Part shown: piece by piece, positions 38,253 through 51,500 of the stretch
Layout of the letters: each line of letters opens with the position of its first letter
How positions within the stretch are numbered: position 1 is the stretch's first letter
Origin: Pholis gunnellus
Taxonomy: Eukaryota > Chordata > Actinopteri > Perciformes > Pholidae
Direction of reading: 5' to 3'
DNA: 64,000 nucleotides
Assembly (NCBI GenBank): GCA_910591455.2
Contig: OU342808.1
Span: 16,552,121-16,616,120, forward strand
Made by a program: the position numbers and the translations under genes
The notes under the pieces: model-generated
Seen by the model: only the letters and a program-made list of their open reading frames with translations
Told to the model about the DNA's origin: nothing
Databases searched by the model: none

Positions 38253-41200
38253 CGCTTTGTTGAGCCGCTCAGATCTGTTTTCGACGTGAGCCCCCACTGC
38301 TCTGATGCACCATACGTACAAACAATATCTGTCCTAAATCCCAAAATCTTGATATGATCTGCCCTTGGTGACTTAAGTATTGAATGTGACTTACAAACAG
38401 TGGCATAAACACAGTACATCCAAGCAGGCCATCACAAGGACGTGTTCCATGTGTATGACAAATATAAACATGCAGGGTTTGTAGAGTCCAGAATTTGGGA
38501 TTTAGTGTCATGGGTTTTCTTCAGCAGGAGATCTCGGTTCACTAAGCTACCATTTGCAACTCCACTAAATCCCAAACCAAAGGGAAAGTGTGTTTAACAC
38601 ACACGTTTGGCTCGATTGTTTCATTCTTCTGTTGTGCCAGCGTGACATGATTCATGTGTATGTCATAGCTACCACGTTTTATTAGTTTGAATAGGAAATT
38701 CTTTCTGTTTATACGTCTTTCTGTCACCAAGGTTAATTTTCGTGCTGGCCTGAAACACTGCTAATACAAGCTGTCAACACTCCATATTTGCCCCAAGTAT
38801 TTGTCAAGTTGCCAAGCTCCCTCACCACCACTTTCCTAATGTACGGTTATGCAGTTAAAGGACTAGTCTCATGTTTTAGCTCATTCTCTGCAAAGAGATG
38901 AACTTGCATTACTTCTAACCTTTGTTAGCAGCGTACCAATATTTATTAGATGGTTTATATTAATTTCTCTACAGTAAGAAAGTCAACTGACATGCAGTAA
39001 GTCAAGCGTACCTCAACATCTGACACTAAAAGTCGAGTTACCTAAAATCAGCAAGAAACGATGGTATTCTCCTTTAAGGAAAACATCCATGTTTATTAAT
39101 GTTAGTCTTCTGGAATAGAGTTTCTGATACAATAGCTTGTAAATATATTGGCTTTTAACAAGCTGAAGCTCTCAATCTCATGCTTGAGTGTGCTGAACAT
39201 AGCATCAGGTTTTTAATCCGATCCCTGGTCTCAAGTACATTACTAAATTTCGACTGAATGTTCACCAATGGATCACTTTTCTCGAGCAAGTTTCAACCCT
39301 GTAGGTTGACTTTTTCATTGTGCATTGAAATGACTTCCTTTAGGAAGACGGTCTTCAGTATTGACTTTATAATTTCTACTTAATGGCCAAAAAACCAAAC
39401 ACCAATGTAGTCCTTTAACATGGTCACAGGAGCGGCGTCGCGTATTGTGCTTTTAGGAGAATGAATGAGAGCTAATCATGCATCAAGTAACCGGTCCTGT
39501 AGACTGAAGCTTTGGTCATTGAAAGCTGTCTTGCAGACGAGGTGACTGGTCATATGCTGACTACCATTTAAAGCTCAGGACAAAAAGCTTCCAGGCAGAA
39601 AGGCAGAACAGCGTGACGTTTCCTAATTCTCTCGTGGTCGGTGGCACCAAAATTGAGCACTGCTGCCAACTTCCCCACAAAGCCTGTCGTGTTGTTGCAG
39701 ATTGATCGATCGCTTTAATCTCTGGATCTAGTTTCTGGCTTTTTTTTTTTTAAATGATGTTTTGTACTGTACCTGATGATAAAAAGAATAATCACTATAG
39801 CTGATTTATTTTTGTATAAATTAAGGCAATAGGATTACAGTCTGATCACTGTAGTTTCTTTAGCCGTCTATCTCGGACTGATTGTAGATGGAAGGTCACC
39901 TGATGCGGTTACCTTTATGTCGTGACTTTGGGACATTTCGTTCATTCAAGCGGGTATTTCTTTAAAAGCTAGAGACTTGTGTGACGTTCCTCGCGTGGAA
40001 TGTCCAAAGAAAAGTACTTTCAGGTGTCAGTACCTCTGTAGTCATAAGCACTACAACAGTTTATTTTTTTTAATTTGGCTGCCTGTAAATTGTGTTTATG
40101 TCGAACTTATTTGGGATGCTTCGGAGTTGGATTCTGAGTTAATTTGGATCTTAACGTTCTGTTTCTGTGCCATGGTTTTTGTTCATTAATCTTTTATTTT
40201 ATTTTTTTGGCTCGCTGTGAAAGAATATGCCCCTGTGGGTCCAAACGGGAAAGACATTTTAAATCAACATGTAATGTTAAAACTGTTTAAAGCTAGTTTT
40301 TCTCTAAATCTGGTCAATTCAGTCGGCAATGCAGAGTTACTGATTTTGAATTGTTGTATGAAATGTCTTCTCTCCTGTGATGCAGGAGGACACAGATGTG
40401 TTTATTTAAAAAGGAGAATTTGTGAAGCACTTGGTTTGATCGTTTAATGTAAGTGGTCATTAATGACTGTATTCAACATGGGATGGGGGGGGGGGGGGTA
40501 CTTTAAATAATTAATTCTGCTGTTTCTCTGCTACATTTGGCTTCATTCACACACTGCTGATTTTCTCTTCTGGAGCCAACCGGTTGATTAAGGCACAGCT
40601 TTCCACTCCATTATCATGATGTTTTGATGACAGATTAAGCCATTGAATCAGGGCACAAGGCGTAGTAGTCCACTGGATCATTATGTAAGTAAATGTGTCA
40701 CTCCTACCTTTTGGAGAACTGATTTCCCATCACTAGGATGCCACTCAAATATCCACCCATCCTAATACGGTGGTGCTGTGGTTGATTGTCACACTCTCAG
40801 GGCTCTGGGTAATGTCCTCTAGTAATGAGACAAATCTTTCTTTTTCTTATGTTTGCCACCTTTTTTGAAAAGCTCCTTTTCTTTAGTGTCTGATGCAAGT
40901 TTGTGTGAGGGTCATTCAAGTGATAGTCCTCACGTCGTATATGTATGAACCTGTATAATGTGGCACCTTTGTCCCATTCCTCGGTCAAGGATTGTCCCGT
41001 TAATTAGTCGATCAACAAGCAGAGCTGTCCATTCAAAATACGAGATCAGTGATCTCACATTGTCCCGTCATTCATTAAAAGGAAGCATTTACTCACTCTC
41101 TGTGAAATAACTAATGTTGAGAAATGTTTGAAAATACAGAAATCTGGATGCAGATTACATAAAACCAGAATTGGCACGTTTTGTTTACATAAGAAAGATG

Positions 41201-42753
41201 TTATGATGTAACATTGGCTTTTTTTTTTTAAATTCCCTTTTTTTGCAGGCCCAGCAGAGGTGGTCTTCACGGACCGTATGAGTTTTGGAGCGTTATTGCA
41301 AAACGGTCACTGAGAAATCCCTAACCACTAATCTTCACTTTCCCCTCATATTGTCTTCATAGCTGTTGTTCGAGGCTACGCTGTAATCCACGAAGACGTT
41401 TAGAAAAGAACCCTAATGCCTTGCTTATAGCGTAAAGAAGACCGAAGATAATCAAGTATGTTTCTTGAACTTTCTGGTGAGCCAGACGGGAGACTGCTCA
41501 GGGGAATCTACCGCTGCTCTGTGATCAAAACCTCGTACCTTTTTAAATAAAAAAAGCAGCTTTTCAGGACTTTATTAAAAACTGCCTTATTTACAAAGTA
41601 GATCATACACTTTTTTGAAATTTTAGTTGCTATGTTTTTTTGAATGTCAGAAAAACTTGCTCTACACACACACAGGGGATCAAGAAAGTGCAAGGAAACA
41701 GCCTAAATTGGAGTTATGAGGTTTTTCCAGTTGTGAAGCAGCATTATATACATGTCTAATGTGACGCAGGAGTGAAAACAAAATGCACTTTTTATTTTTG
41801 TGAATTTCATTAATTTGTATGTTTTTGTTAATTTCTTTTAAGGGACTCTTGAATAAAGATTGTGGGAGAGTTTGGGGGGGTTAAAAAAAACTGCAAATGG
41901 TTCATTGTACAGCGATGTTTGTCTTTGTCAAATGGAATAAAGAACAATTTAGATAACAAGTAATAAAGAAACAAATAAAGTAAAGTTTCAAACCTGAATT
42001 CTGAATGAAAGGCCAATCTGTTTTCTCATTTCCTGTATGAAAGATTGTGATGAAAATGTGAACTGATCACATGGGAACTTGCCCAAGTTATTGTAGAGCT
42101 TTGTGTTATAAAACTAAGCATACAAATGTATCAAAATAACCATGTGAAAATATGGCAAGGATTATATTAGGCCCATTGCATCACCAAGGCAGACTTCCTG
42201 CAGTGCTTTCAAAAGGGACACAACATTTCTAAATCCCTGCAGTGGTGCCAGACATTGCAGATCTTACTCAAATGTCTAAAAAAATGTATTTACCATGATG
42301 ACTTCTCCATTTCAAAATACACCAACAAGACCCTTTTCTGGAACTGGAGGAGGGGAGATGTATGTAGACCCATCCTCTACAAATCTACAGGAAGCACTAA
42401 TGGCAATACCCGCCTCCCCACATTAATAGTTCAGTCCACAGCACTTATTTGAAGAGCCTCATTATTATCATCTATCCTCCAACGCTCCAATGATGGTTTG
42501 TTTTGCTCATAAATACCATCAAACGTTGGCGGTTCTTTATCAGTATTTTAGTGCATGCATGCATACATTGTATTAAAGATGACTGTAAACCTGACCGTGT
42601 TATGAGAATGAATACAGAATTGCACATTACTGATCTATATCCTTCGTCTGTTTATCTGTATGTGGTCTGGACTCTCTGGGCTGATGCAGCGCATGCGCAC
42701 ATCGCAGTTAGTCTGCGTGTCATGTTGATGAATTCTAAAACTGGGTAGTCAAC
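38253..42753. other. ppp2r2a 3' UTR and bnip3l upstream region
   Basis: No further coding exon is seen. The ppp2r2a 3' UTR may be long: plus-strand AATAAA occurs at 41852-41857 and again near 41936, about 3.6 kb past the stop, and no earlier strong signal stands out. A G14 run lies at 40485-40498. The right edge is the bnip3l promoter, with the NRF1-type palindrome GCGCATGCGCAC at 42689-42700. Confidence 0.45.
42689..42700 (+). promoter_or_regulatory. NRF1-type site upstream of bnip3l
   Basis: GCGCATGCGCAC fits the NRF1 consensus (YGCGCAYGCGCR) except that A, not Y, precedes it. It lies about 55 bp before the bnip3l start codon. NRF1 regulates many genes for mitochondrial function, which would suit a mitophagy receptor. 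Confidence 0.5.
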
Positions 42754-45352
42754 ATGTCCACCGCTGCTGCTCAACAAAACAATAACGAGGAGCCCGGGCT
42801 TCACGGTATGTACCGCCGCCAGGTCTCCTGCGCGTCACGTTACAGAGACTGTTTAACATGTCTTCAATAGGTGCGTGTGTCTGGGAAAATCTTCGTGTAA
42901 TCAAGATTTTATTGTAAAAGTTACATCGGCTTCGGTGTTTCCTCGTCTTCTAGGAGGGGCGGAGGGTGATGTTGTTCGACGTCACCGCGGACTAGCCAAT
43001 CGCGTTGTGATACATGTTTGATTGAGGGAAGGGCAGCCAATCACGTACGCACGCCAGCACTGGGCGGGCTCTAGCCAAAATGAAAACAAGTTTGAGACAA
43101 AAGACGAAATAAACGTTGCTTTTATTTGATGTTTATTTAAAAAAAAATTGTCCAATAATGGGTCCTATCACTCTAACTCCTTCTGTAGTCCACTCGCTTT
43201 ATTATTCAACAGGCCACACAGTCTTTCTAACAAATAAATAAATAATAAAGGAAAACAATGGTAGGATATTAGGCCAAGTACCTATACACCACAGACGCAT
43301 TTCAACAATAAACTGGCCAAATACTTGAATTAATAAAAAAAATTTATTAAAACGTTTGCTCAGACGGAAAAGCGGGGCGGGCGCTTTATATGTGACAACA
43401 TCACCGCTGGAACAGCGACATGCCTGGGCAAATAGTCTCACATTGCACTTCACAGTTATGCAAGACATCACATGAGAGCAGCACCGATGGCATACCCGTC
43501 TGTAGATGGGTAATCGGTCATGTATACGTGCGTCGTCGAAATAAATACATCAATTATATATTGTTTTTAGCGAGGCCAAAAGGGAGGATGATGGGGGAGG
43601 CGTCTCGTGCTATCATATAGTTTATATTGTGGGGGGGGGGGGGTCTCGTGCTATCATAAGGTTTATATTGTGTGCTAACCCAAGCCCGCTGGACATGAGA
43701 GATTGCATAACCCCTTTCCGTCTGGTCTGGAAAAAACAACAACCGTGCAAGCTGTTTGTGGGGCAGTGGCACAAAGAAATGCAAGCTATCATGGATCCAT
43801 TGCACAGCCAGTTCATTTGAATGCACAGTGTCAGTGGTGCAGGAAATGTAGGTCAGCTGTTTCCATTAGAAAGGAGGCAGAGGCGTGTCTCTGTGTGGTG
43901 TACAATCTGCTAGCTTTAGAAACAACAAGCTAAATTTCCTCTTGACCTTTGTGTTGCCAAGGCTCTTGGGTAGAGCTGGAGCTGAATGGGAACACATCAG
44001 GGACCCAGGGCGTGCAGACCAATCTTCCAGAGACACCCGCTGCAGACCAAATAAACGCCAATGCTGGCATGAGTCAAAGTCTGCAGACCTTGGAAGGGCT
44101 GCCTGAGAGTGATGAAACCCTGATTGGAGGACTAGAGCATGTGCCCTCCTCCTCCTCGATCCACAATGGAGATATGGAAAAGATTCTCCTGGATGCACAG
44201 CATGAATCCAGCCAGAGTAGCTCCTCCTGTGATAGGTAGGAATAAATGCCATTATATGCGCTTTAAAGCTCAGGGAAGCATTTGGTGTAGTAATTTTTTT
44301 ATCCCAATATTGTGACTCAGTCCTCACAGGCCACCAAGTCCAGATCAGGATGAGGGTCAGATAACTTTTGATGTGGAGATGCCCAGCCCACGAGATAGTC
44401 AGGTAAAACAACATATTTAAAAGTTAAATCCCCTTTCAGGTGTTTTCATTTGACACTAAAACCTAATTACTTTGCCGCTATATTTGCAGTCAGATGACGA
44501 CAGTGCAGAGAAGGACAGAGAGGAAGACATCCTGATGAACAAAGAAGTAGACTGGGTCGCTGACTGGTCCAGCAGACCAGAAAACATTCCACCAAAGTAA
44601 GCGGACTCTCACGTCCAGAGTCATTCACTAACGGTGGTTCAGGATATGGTTTTCTGAAGTTAATTTGCAGGAGTTGATTGTTTTGATTATTCCTCGCAGG
44701 GAGTTCCACTTCAGGCACCCGCGACGTTCAGTATCTCTCAGTATGAGAAAGAGTGGGGCCATGAAGAAAGGTGGCATCTTCTCTGCTGAATTCCTAAAAG
44801 TCTTCATCCCTTCCTTATTCATCTCTCACATTCTCGCTCTTGGCATCGGGTAAGTCTGAATTAATGCAGTTCTATCGTCACGCAGGCACACGATGCAGGG
44901 CTTGGATCGAAAAAAAAGTTACATTTATTCAATCTGCAGTGATGTTTTGTGGTTGTACAAAACTTCTTTTTTTTCAGTGACTCACCTTGTGCCATAGGAA
45001 AGGGTCAGTACGGGCTGTGTCATTGTCAATTTATCAGTCCTCTGCTATTTTGGTTTTCAAGATGACTGTAATTTATGCGTCTGATGCCTGTCTACTCAGA
45101 CCTAGGCCTCATGCGTTATGTATTTATAAAACAGGCTGGCCTGGATGTTTATAAAAAGGTGTTCCTTCGTTTCAATTGATCAACTAATATGGATTCATGG
45201 TTTTATTTCAGTCCTACATCCTAAATGTCAGCATTGTCATTTTCTGTATGCATTATTTCTTTCTTTTTTTACATGCAATTCATTTCAGGATTTTGTTTTC
45301 TAGTGTCTACATCGGGAAGAGAATTGCCACAGCCTCCACCAGCTCCTACTGA
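42754..45352 (+). CDS. bnip3l: BNIP3-like mitophagy receptor (NIX)
   Basis: Six coding exons: 42754-42805, 43962-44235, 44330-44402, 44490-44596, 44700-44849, 45304-45352. Phases agree and give 234 residues (human 219). The LC3-interacting region SWVEL lies at residues 19-23. GLEHVPSSSSIHNGDMEK, DWVADWSSRPENIPPKEFHF and SLSMRKSGAMKKGGIFSAEF match vertebrate NIX. The C-terminal helix FIPSLFISHILALGIGVYIG holds the small-residue dimerisation face, followed by a short tail KRIATASTSSY in the intermembrane space. The protein anchors in the outer mitochondrial membrane and recruits LC3/GABARAP during mitophagy; mammalian genes are induced by hypoxia. The N-terminus differs from mammals, as expected for this variable segment. 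The start is the only ATG in frame before the LIR. Confidence 0.95.
42978..43067. promoter_or_regulatory. Promoter-like motif cluster in bnip3l intron 1
   Basis: Within 90 bp: CRE-like GACGTCAC (42978-42985), CCAAT boxes at 42996-43000 and 43037-43041, a CACGTACGCACGCC segment (from 43042) that on the minus strand has two hypoxia-element cores (GCGTG, ACGTG), and a GC box GGGCGG (43062-43067). It lies about 170-260 bp after the first coding exon. Confidence 0.45.
43602..43672. repeat. Duplicated 30-bp unit separated by a G run
   Basis: Units at 43602-43631 and 43643-43672 share the core TCTCGTGCTATCATA and GTTTATATTGTG, with two mismatches. They are separated by G13 (43631-43643). It lies in bnip3l intron 1. 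Confidence 0.9.
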
Positions 45353-48300
45353 TGAGAAGATGCAGCAGTGCCTGGATGTTCCTCTTGTCTCCAAGTCTCT
45401 CAGCCATCCTCCTGTAGTCGAGCTGTTTCTCTGCATCTGTTGTACGCCCACATTTCTACTTCCAGTCAGCCTTCAATTCTGTCACATTGTAGATGTAGTT
45501 GTAGAGTTATACACATGACGTAATGTGGTTGCACTCCATCACATTTTTGACACAGGGCAACATTGTACCCAGCAGCGGTCACCAACTTCTTCCACCAGTA
45601 GATGACAGATCCTGTTAGAGCTGCAAAGTATTAGTCATCCTGTTTCAACTCAAAAATATGTGACAAGGATTTGATGTCGGGTGGCTTGAGGGTTGAAGTT
45701 TTCTCCACTTGTTTTGACGTTATGTCATGAGAAATCTGGACTTCTCCTAAGCGGCATCTCTCCACTGTTGTCTCAGTTGGCAGAATGTACGAGCCTAAAA
45801 TATGCGCCATATCCACAAAACAACAAATTTAATTGGCCCTGGGAACAGAGTGGACTTTAATTGCCTTAATTTTTTCAGCTAATCATTCAAGGTGCAGTTA
45901 TTGGAGGGGAAACAGATGATGGTGCACAGTGGGATTCGTTTTTTAAATCCCATACATTTTTGAGAAGTTGTATCACGTTGACTCCTGAGGGTTTCTTTTA
46001 AAAGCTTTTTATTTTATTTTTTTGGAAGGCTGGAAAGCTTAAACATTGATCAAGTGAGTAGCTCTAGATTTTTACAGGGGGGTTGTTTGAGTATATTATA
46101 ATAGTGGAAACCTAGGGCGGATGGCAATTTACCAGGCCATATGCTATTTTTATTTGTTTTTGCCTACATATCTTATTCTTTAACATAATATAGAAGCAAT
46201 GGCAAAGTGCCAAATATGTATCTTTCACCACTGCACATTGGTGATTTATCTGTTCTTTTTATTTTCTGATGTTTAGATATTTAAAGATGTCGATGTGAAA
46301 AATAATTTAAGCTGTGATCTGCCCCATGTAATAGACACCTTTTGACATTGTATACTTTGTTTATACATTGCTATTAATGCATATTATATCATTATTACCT
46401 AGCTTTGTCTCAGTGTATGTAATGTGTTTTTGCTGTTGTTTAATTGCTGAATGGCAGAAACCACCACAGAGGAAGGTATTTCCAGGGGCCTCGATGAAGA
46501 GTGTTATCTGGCTTTTATGTAGATTACACTGTGCAATCATTTCACATTATATGATACAATAAAACGTGTCCAGTGTGTGTAGAACTTAGAGTAATACTAG
46601 AGGAGCATTTCCTAATGAAAATGCATGTGACATCTGTATATAGATGCTGATTGGATGAGAGGATGATTCTTCTGTCATTTGTAAATGGATGACGTTATAG
46701 ACTCATGAAAGAAGTCCTCCACCATAAATGTACAGTATTCAAAGCATTGGTTTGAAAGCTCTCAAGATGCATTCAGGCTTTAATGCATTATATAACTCAC
46801 AGTAACTCATAAACTGTACATGTCATCATCATAACAGGCTTATGTACAGTTAATCAGTGTGCAATACAGAACATTTTGAATAAAGTTTGTACTTTATACA
46901 GCGGCTGAGATATAAATACAAAGAGAGTGGATAGTGTTCAATAGACTTAAATGCATTATTTAAGGCATAACTAATAAAATGGCGTATCATCACTATGGGC
47001 TCCATACAGAGGCTGGGACATTAATACATACAATACATTTATATTTTGACATGAATCACAAAGAAAAGAAAGAGAATGTGTGTAATTGCTGCATGTCAAG
47101 GTACGTTTTCAGAAAAGATAAATCACATTCAGGTGTCACAACTCCTACATCCTCTTCTAAGTCCATGCCCTTCTCTTCTCATTTAGGTGAGGTTTAAACT
47201 CCTCTTCCAACTTATTGTCCCTTAACTCCTGTGATAACCTAGCTCTGTTAACACAATCATTCCAAAAATAAATTCCATATTACTTACTTATTTGTGTTTG
47301 TACTAAATCTTAAGATATATAAAAAATAGCTATGCATTCGTAACTTTTGTAAACCCAGGAAAGATGAACTGAGAGCGCTCTCAGTTACACATACTAATCT
47401 GGAAGCTGCGTTGTACTTCCACAGTTGGCCGCTCTACAGTTCGGGGCAAAGGATCCGACTCAAGGGCCATGTCTCTATAAAGCATCTCTTCTCTTTGATT
47501 TGTTCATGATGCATTATCAATAACAATGAAGAAAAGATGAGGAGGCAACATTATAAATGGATGTGATGCATTTCTAGTTGTTTATAATCCTATCTTTGCA
47601 TGCCTGACTGGCACATTTTAGTCTAGTCCGTTGTGGTCCATCAGAGAGTTCAGATTTTACCTTTTGATTGCATTGGAATTTACCCTTTTTTTTTATCCAC
47701 TTGACAGACCTAGTGTTGCTTGTTCATAGGCAGGCAGGCCCTAATGTAATAGTATTATAATGTCAAGTACTATATCAAATGATGTTCCATCAGTGCTAAA
47801 AAGCAAGAATCTAGGAGTCAGATTGATATCATAATGGAAACATACATTTTGACATTGCTCACACATATAATGTTTTACATTCTTCCCAACTATACATAGG
47901 GTAATTAAAAGTGTATCCATGTCAGAGACAACTTGGATTACTAATATATGGTAGCCTGTAAAACAGATTGTGCCCAGATTAAAACGTCTTACATTATGTG
48001 ACTGCACCTGTAAAAAGTCCCCCTGATATGACTATAGCCATCTTGTTTGCAGAAATATGTAATTGCAAGGTTAATCGACCATCGACAAAATTGAGGATTC
48101 ATTCTTTTTACGCGTAGTAATAGTAATTATACGTTTTCATAATTATCGTATTAACCAAGAAGCTGCCACGCTCAATTAAACAGGTGACGCTTAACCTGTT
48201 TACCCCCAAACTGACAACTCAGCAGGGCGGGGCAGTGCGCATGCGCGATACCTCTTTGTGGCCCTTCTCTTCTTGGTGCTTGCCTGGTCTTCAGGGACCC

Positions 48301-48544
48301 ATTCCAGCAGCAAATCCAAGGATAGGACTGTGAGGCAAAGATATAACCACGCATCTGATATTATTTTGTCGGGCTGCACCGTACAAACCGTACATCGTCA
48401 GATAGGCACAGATCGCCCAGGGCGTCGACTGGCCAACGAGCAGAGCATCCATTCATCCTTTCATAGGCAGCTGAGGTGTTCCAGTCTAGCTAGCTTAGCG
48501 TTAGCCGAGAGGTAGTGGACAGCTGTGTCAGAGGGATCTTCAAA
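45353..48544. other. bnip3l 3' UTR and dpysl2 upstream region
   Basis: No coding exon is seen. AATAAA occurs at 46558-46563 and 46879-46884; either can end the bnip3l transcript (3' UTR about 1.2 or 1.5 kb). The stretch 46900-48170 is AT-rich with nothing recognised. From 48200 to 48544 it is the CpG-rich promoter and leader of dpysl2. Confidence 0.5.
48225..48247 (+). promoter_or_regulatory. GC box and NRF1-type site of dpysl2 promoter
   Basis: GGGCGGGGC (48225-48233, Sp1-type) is followed at once by TGCGCATGCGCG (48236-48247), a full NRF1 consensus. They lie about 300 bp before the start codon. No TATA box was seen, in line with a CpG-island promoter. Confidence 0.55.
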
Positions 48545-51500
48545 ATGTCGGGTTACCAAGGAAAGAAGAACATTCCGCGAATTACAGTGAGTATTGTTTT
48601 ATTACATGGAGAATATGACATTCATCCGTCGGTAGAGGTGTGTATTGTGTTGTTGTGTGTAACGTGCGGTGAGCCTCAGGATTAGACCAAAAGCTAGCCG
48701 ACGCTTATAGCTGTCGCGTCCTTTTCATTTACACCGATGCTGTCACCAGCAGCAGCAGCAGCCGCCGTGCTTCAGCTCCACACACCCGAGAGGATGAACG
48801 ATGATAAACAGCCAGCGGGGGGGCTTGCACTCGCAGCGAGCTCTTTGGTGTTTTTCTAATGTGGAGCTTTGGTAGTATGTGTCTCTCTTTGCTCCTTTAG
48901 CTGCCGTTAGTAGCTGTTAGCTCTCCTCCTCTGTCTCCATGACAGCATCCTCAGCTCGCAGGTTCCTTCACTGTCATCCCCTCATCTTCCATCCTCCATC
49001 CTCTGGCATCTTGCTCCCTCCATTATCTTTACTACATCTTTGCAAAAACTTCCAATTCTGCAGCTAGGACAAGCTCGTTATTTAACCCTGATTCTGTGAT
49101 ATACTGTGTCAAATTGAGATTCATCAGTATAATATGTTGCTGTGTGGTGCAGCTTTTCAACCAGAAAGCACAGCATTAAGGGCCTACAGTAGGGATGCCG
49201 GGATAGTTAAAAGAAGCAAAACCTCTTTAGGAAAGTAGGTCATTGGACAGCACCCATCCAAAACCTTTTTTTTCCCCTCTAAGCTTTCATCATGCAGCTG
49301 TTGTAGCTGAAGCATATAATGAGAAACTTCTCTAAGTTTGATCATTTAAGAGCAACAGCATGTCTTAGCTCGGGGGTCATGCTCCGTTTTGTACTGTTAT
49401 CTAGGACTCTCTCACAGGTCCAGGGTCATAAACATAGAGGAACCTGACATCTCACACACAACATGCAGACATGCTCCTCCAGACACCACTTATTAGTTTA
49501 GAATGAAGCAGAATCTACAGTTTCACTCTGCAGAGCTTTTAACAAAACACCAACATAAGGCTTTGTCCCTGAACAACAGTAAGTGGATTCATTCAAACAT
49601 ACAGTCGTATCTAGTACCACCAAAGTACCACCACACAGTCAGTTTATCTGTTCGCAGGATCACAGAAACATAGTCATTATTTTAAGCATTAATTCATGTT
49701 CCTAGTCAATTAAAAAGATAGTCTTGTTTTCTATCATTTTTTTAGGTTCATTTGGCTAAAAAGACAACGAATACAACTGGGAAATTATATTTTATATTTT
49801 CTTCGACACACCTAGCTAAAAATAATGCAGTCTAATGATAATAGTCCTGCAATAAATTCTACCTTCATGAAAGAACATTATGTTCAGGTTCTGTGGTGCT
49901 GCTGAATTGTGTCATACTGACAAGTGTTTCTATTATTTTGTACAGTGTTGCATACACTTCCTACCTCCATTCGTAGTTTAGCCCACGCTCTTGACACTAA
50001 GCACATTCAGTTCTTATTAATCAATTCAGTTGTATGACTGTAGATTACAGGATTAATCACGAGGGGCCGTTTTTTACTGCGGGGAAGTGCGTCCGTCCAT
50101 CTTTAACCTCGTATCCTGTTCAGGGTGGCGTGAGAGCTGAAGCTGATCTCAGCTGACATTGGGCGAACGGCAGGGCAAAGAAGCGCATATGTGTTTTTAT
50201 TTTACACGATGATACATTGATTTATAGATTTACGGACTACAGCGATGCTCAATGAAAGCCATTTTGAGCTATGGTATGGATCATCACTGACCAATTTATT
50301 ATATACTTTACTAATGGCCTCATGTCAATACAGCCATGACTTTTAGTGCATTCCCACTGTCCCTGTCCAGTTTGCAGTAAACCACTTTTGTCTTCATTAG
50401 CTCTCCCGACTGTCCTCAGAGACCCCCGGAAGCCTGCAAGAGAAGTAGGCCAGCCTCTGGCCTACGAGTCCTCTTTTCATCTCACACAGGTTGAATTAAT
50501 TGTGCCACTCAAGAGTTTATGCTCCTACTCTTAGACTGGCCTCAGATGACTAGATCATGTAGGATAACCTCTCTATAAGTTATAGATTCAACAGGAGGAC
50601 GGTGTGGATTGATCTACGGTTTGTATGTGCGACGTGGTGACCATTAGCTATTAGCAACTTCAGCAGCATTGTTTCTGCTTCACTAACAATCTTTCTTGTT
50701 CTCTGAACAAACAATTAAATACTCTGAGCTAAATGAATCACTGAAGTTGTCCCAATTTTATTTTCTATTAAATAAGTCATTTGTCTTTGAAATCGGTCAA
50801 ATGTACTATTGACTTAAGGAATAGACTATTAGCCACAAGGGATTAAAAGAGATGATTTCTCGCTCTTTTGGGAAGCTGGAACATTTTGTGGTTTATGGAT
50901 AATGTAAAGTTCTGTCTCCTCCTTTCAGAGTGACCGCCTCCTCATCAAAGGAGCAAAGATAGTGAATGATGATCAGTCATTCCTGGCTGATATCTACATG
51001 GAGGATGGAGTCATCAAGTAAGTTTGATTGGAACCTAACTGCTACCTGTGACCTATTACTCTGACTCTTGGAGTCTAGATTGTCTTCGTTTTTATCACGT
51101 TCCCTTCATTCATTTCTGTTATTTTCCTTTCATTTGTCTCCTTCAGGCAACTAGGCGACAACCTCATTGTTCCCGGGGGAGTTAAGATCATAGAGGCTCA
51201 TGGGAGAATGGTGATGCCCGGGGGCATCGACGTGCACACCCGATTCCAGATGCCTGACCGAGGCATGGTGGCAGCAGACGACTTCTACCAGGGCACCAAG
51301 GCGGCCCTGGCTGGGGGGACGACTATGATCCGTATGTATTATCTCCGACACATTCGGAGTGTTTTTCAACCAGCTACAGTGGTACCGTCGCAGGGATTAT
51401 AACATTTCAGATGAGCTTGCTGTCGAGCGTATGATTTGATTACGCGGTTTGCCTGTGGACCTTTTTAAAATCCAACCTGTTTGTTTGTGTTTCACAGTTG

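Noticed and set aside
37806..38321. 171-codon minus-strand open frame
   Set aside because: Antisense to the last ppp2r2a exon, whose conserved WD40 coding constrains the opposite strand.
43866..44414. 182-codon minus-strand open frame
   Set aside because: Antisense to bnip3l exons 2 and 3, which are conserved and in phase on the plus strand.
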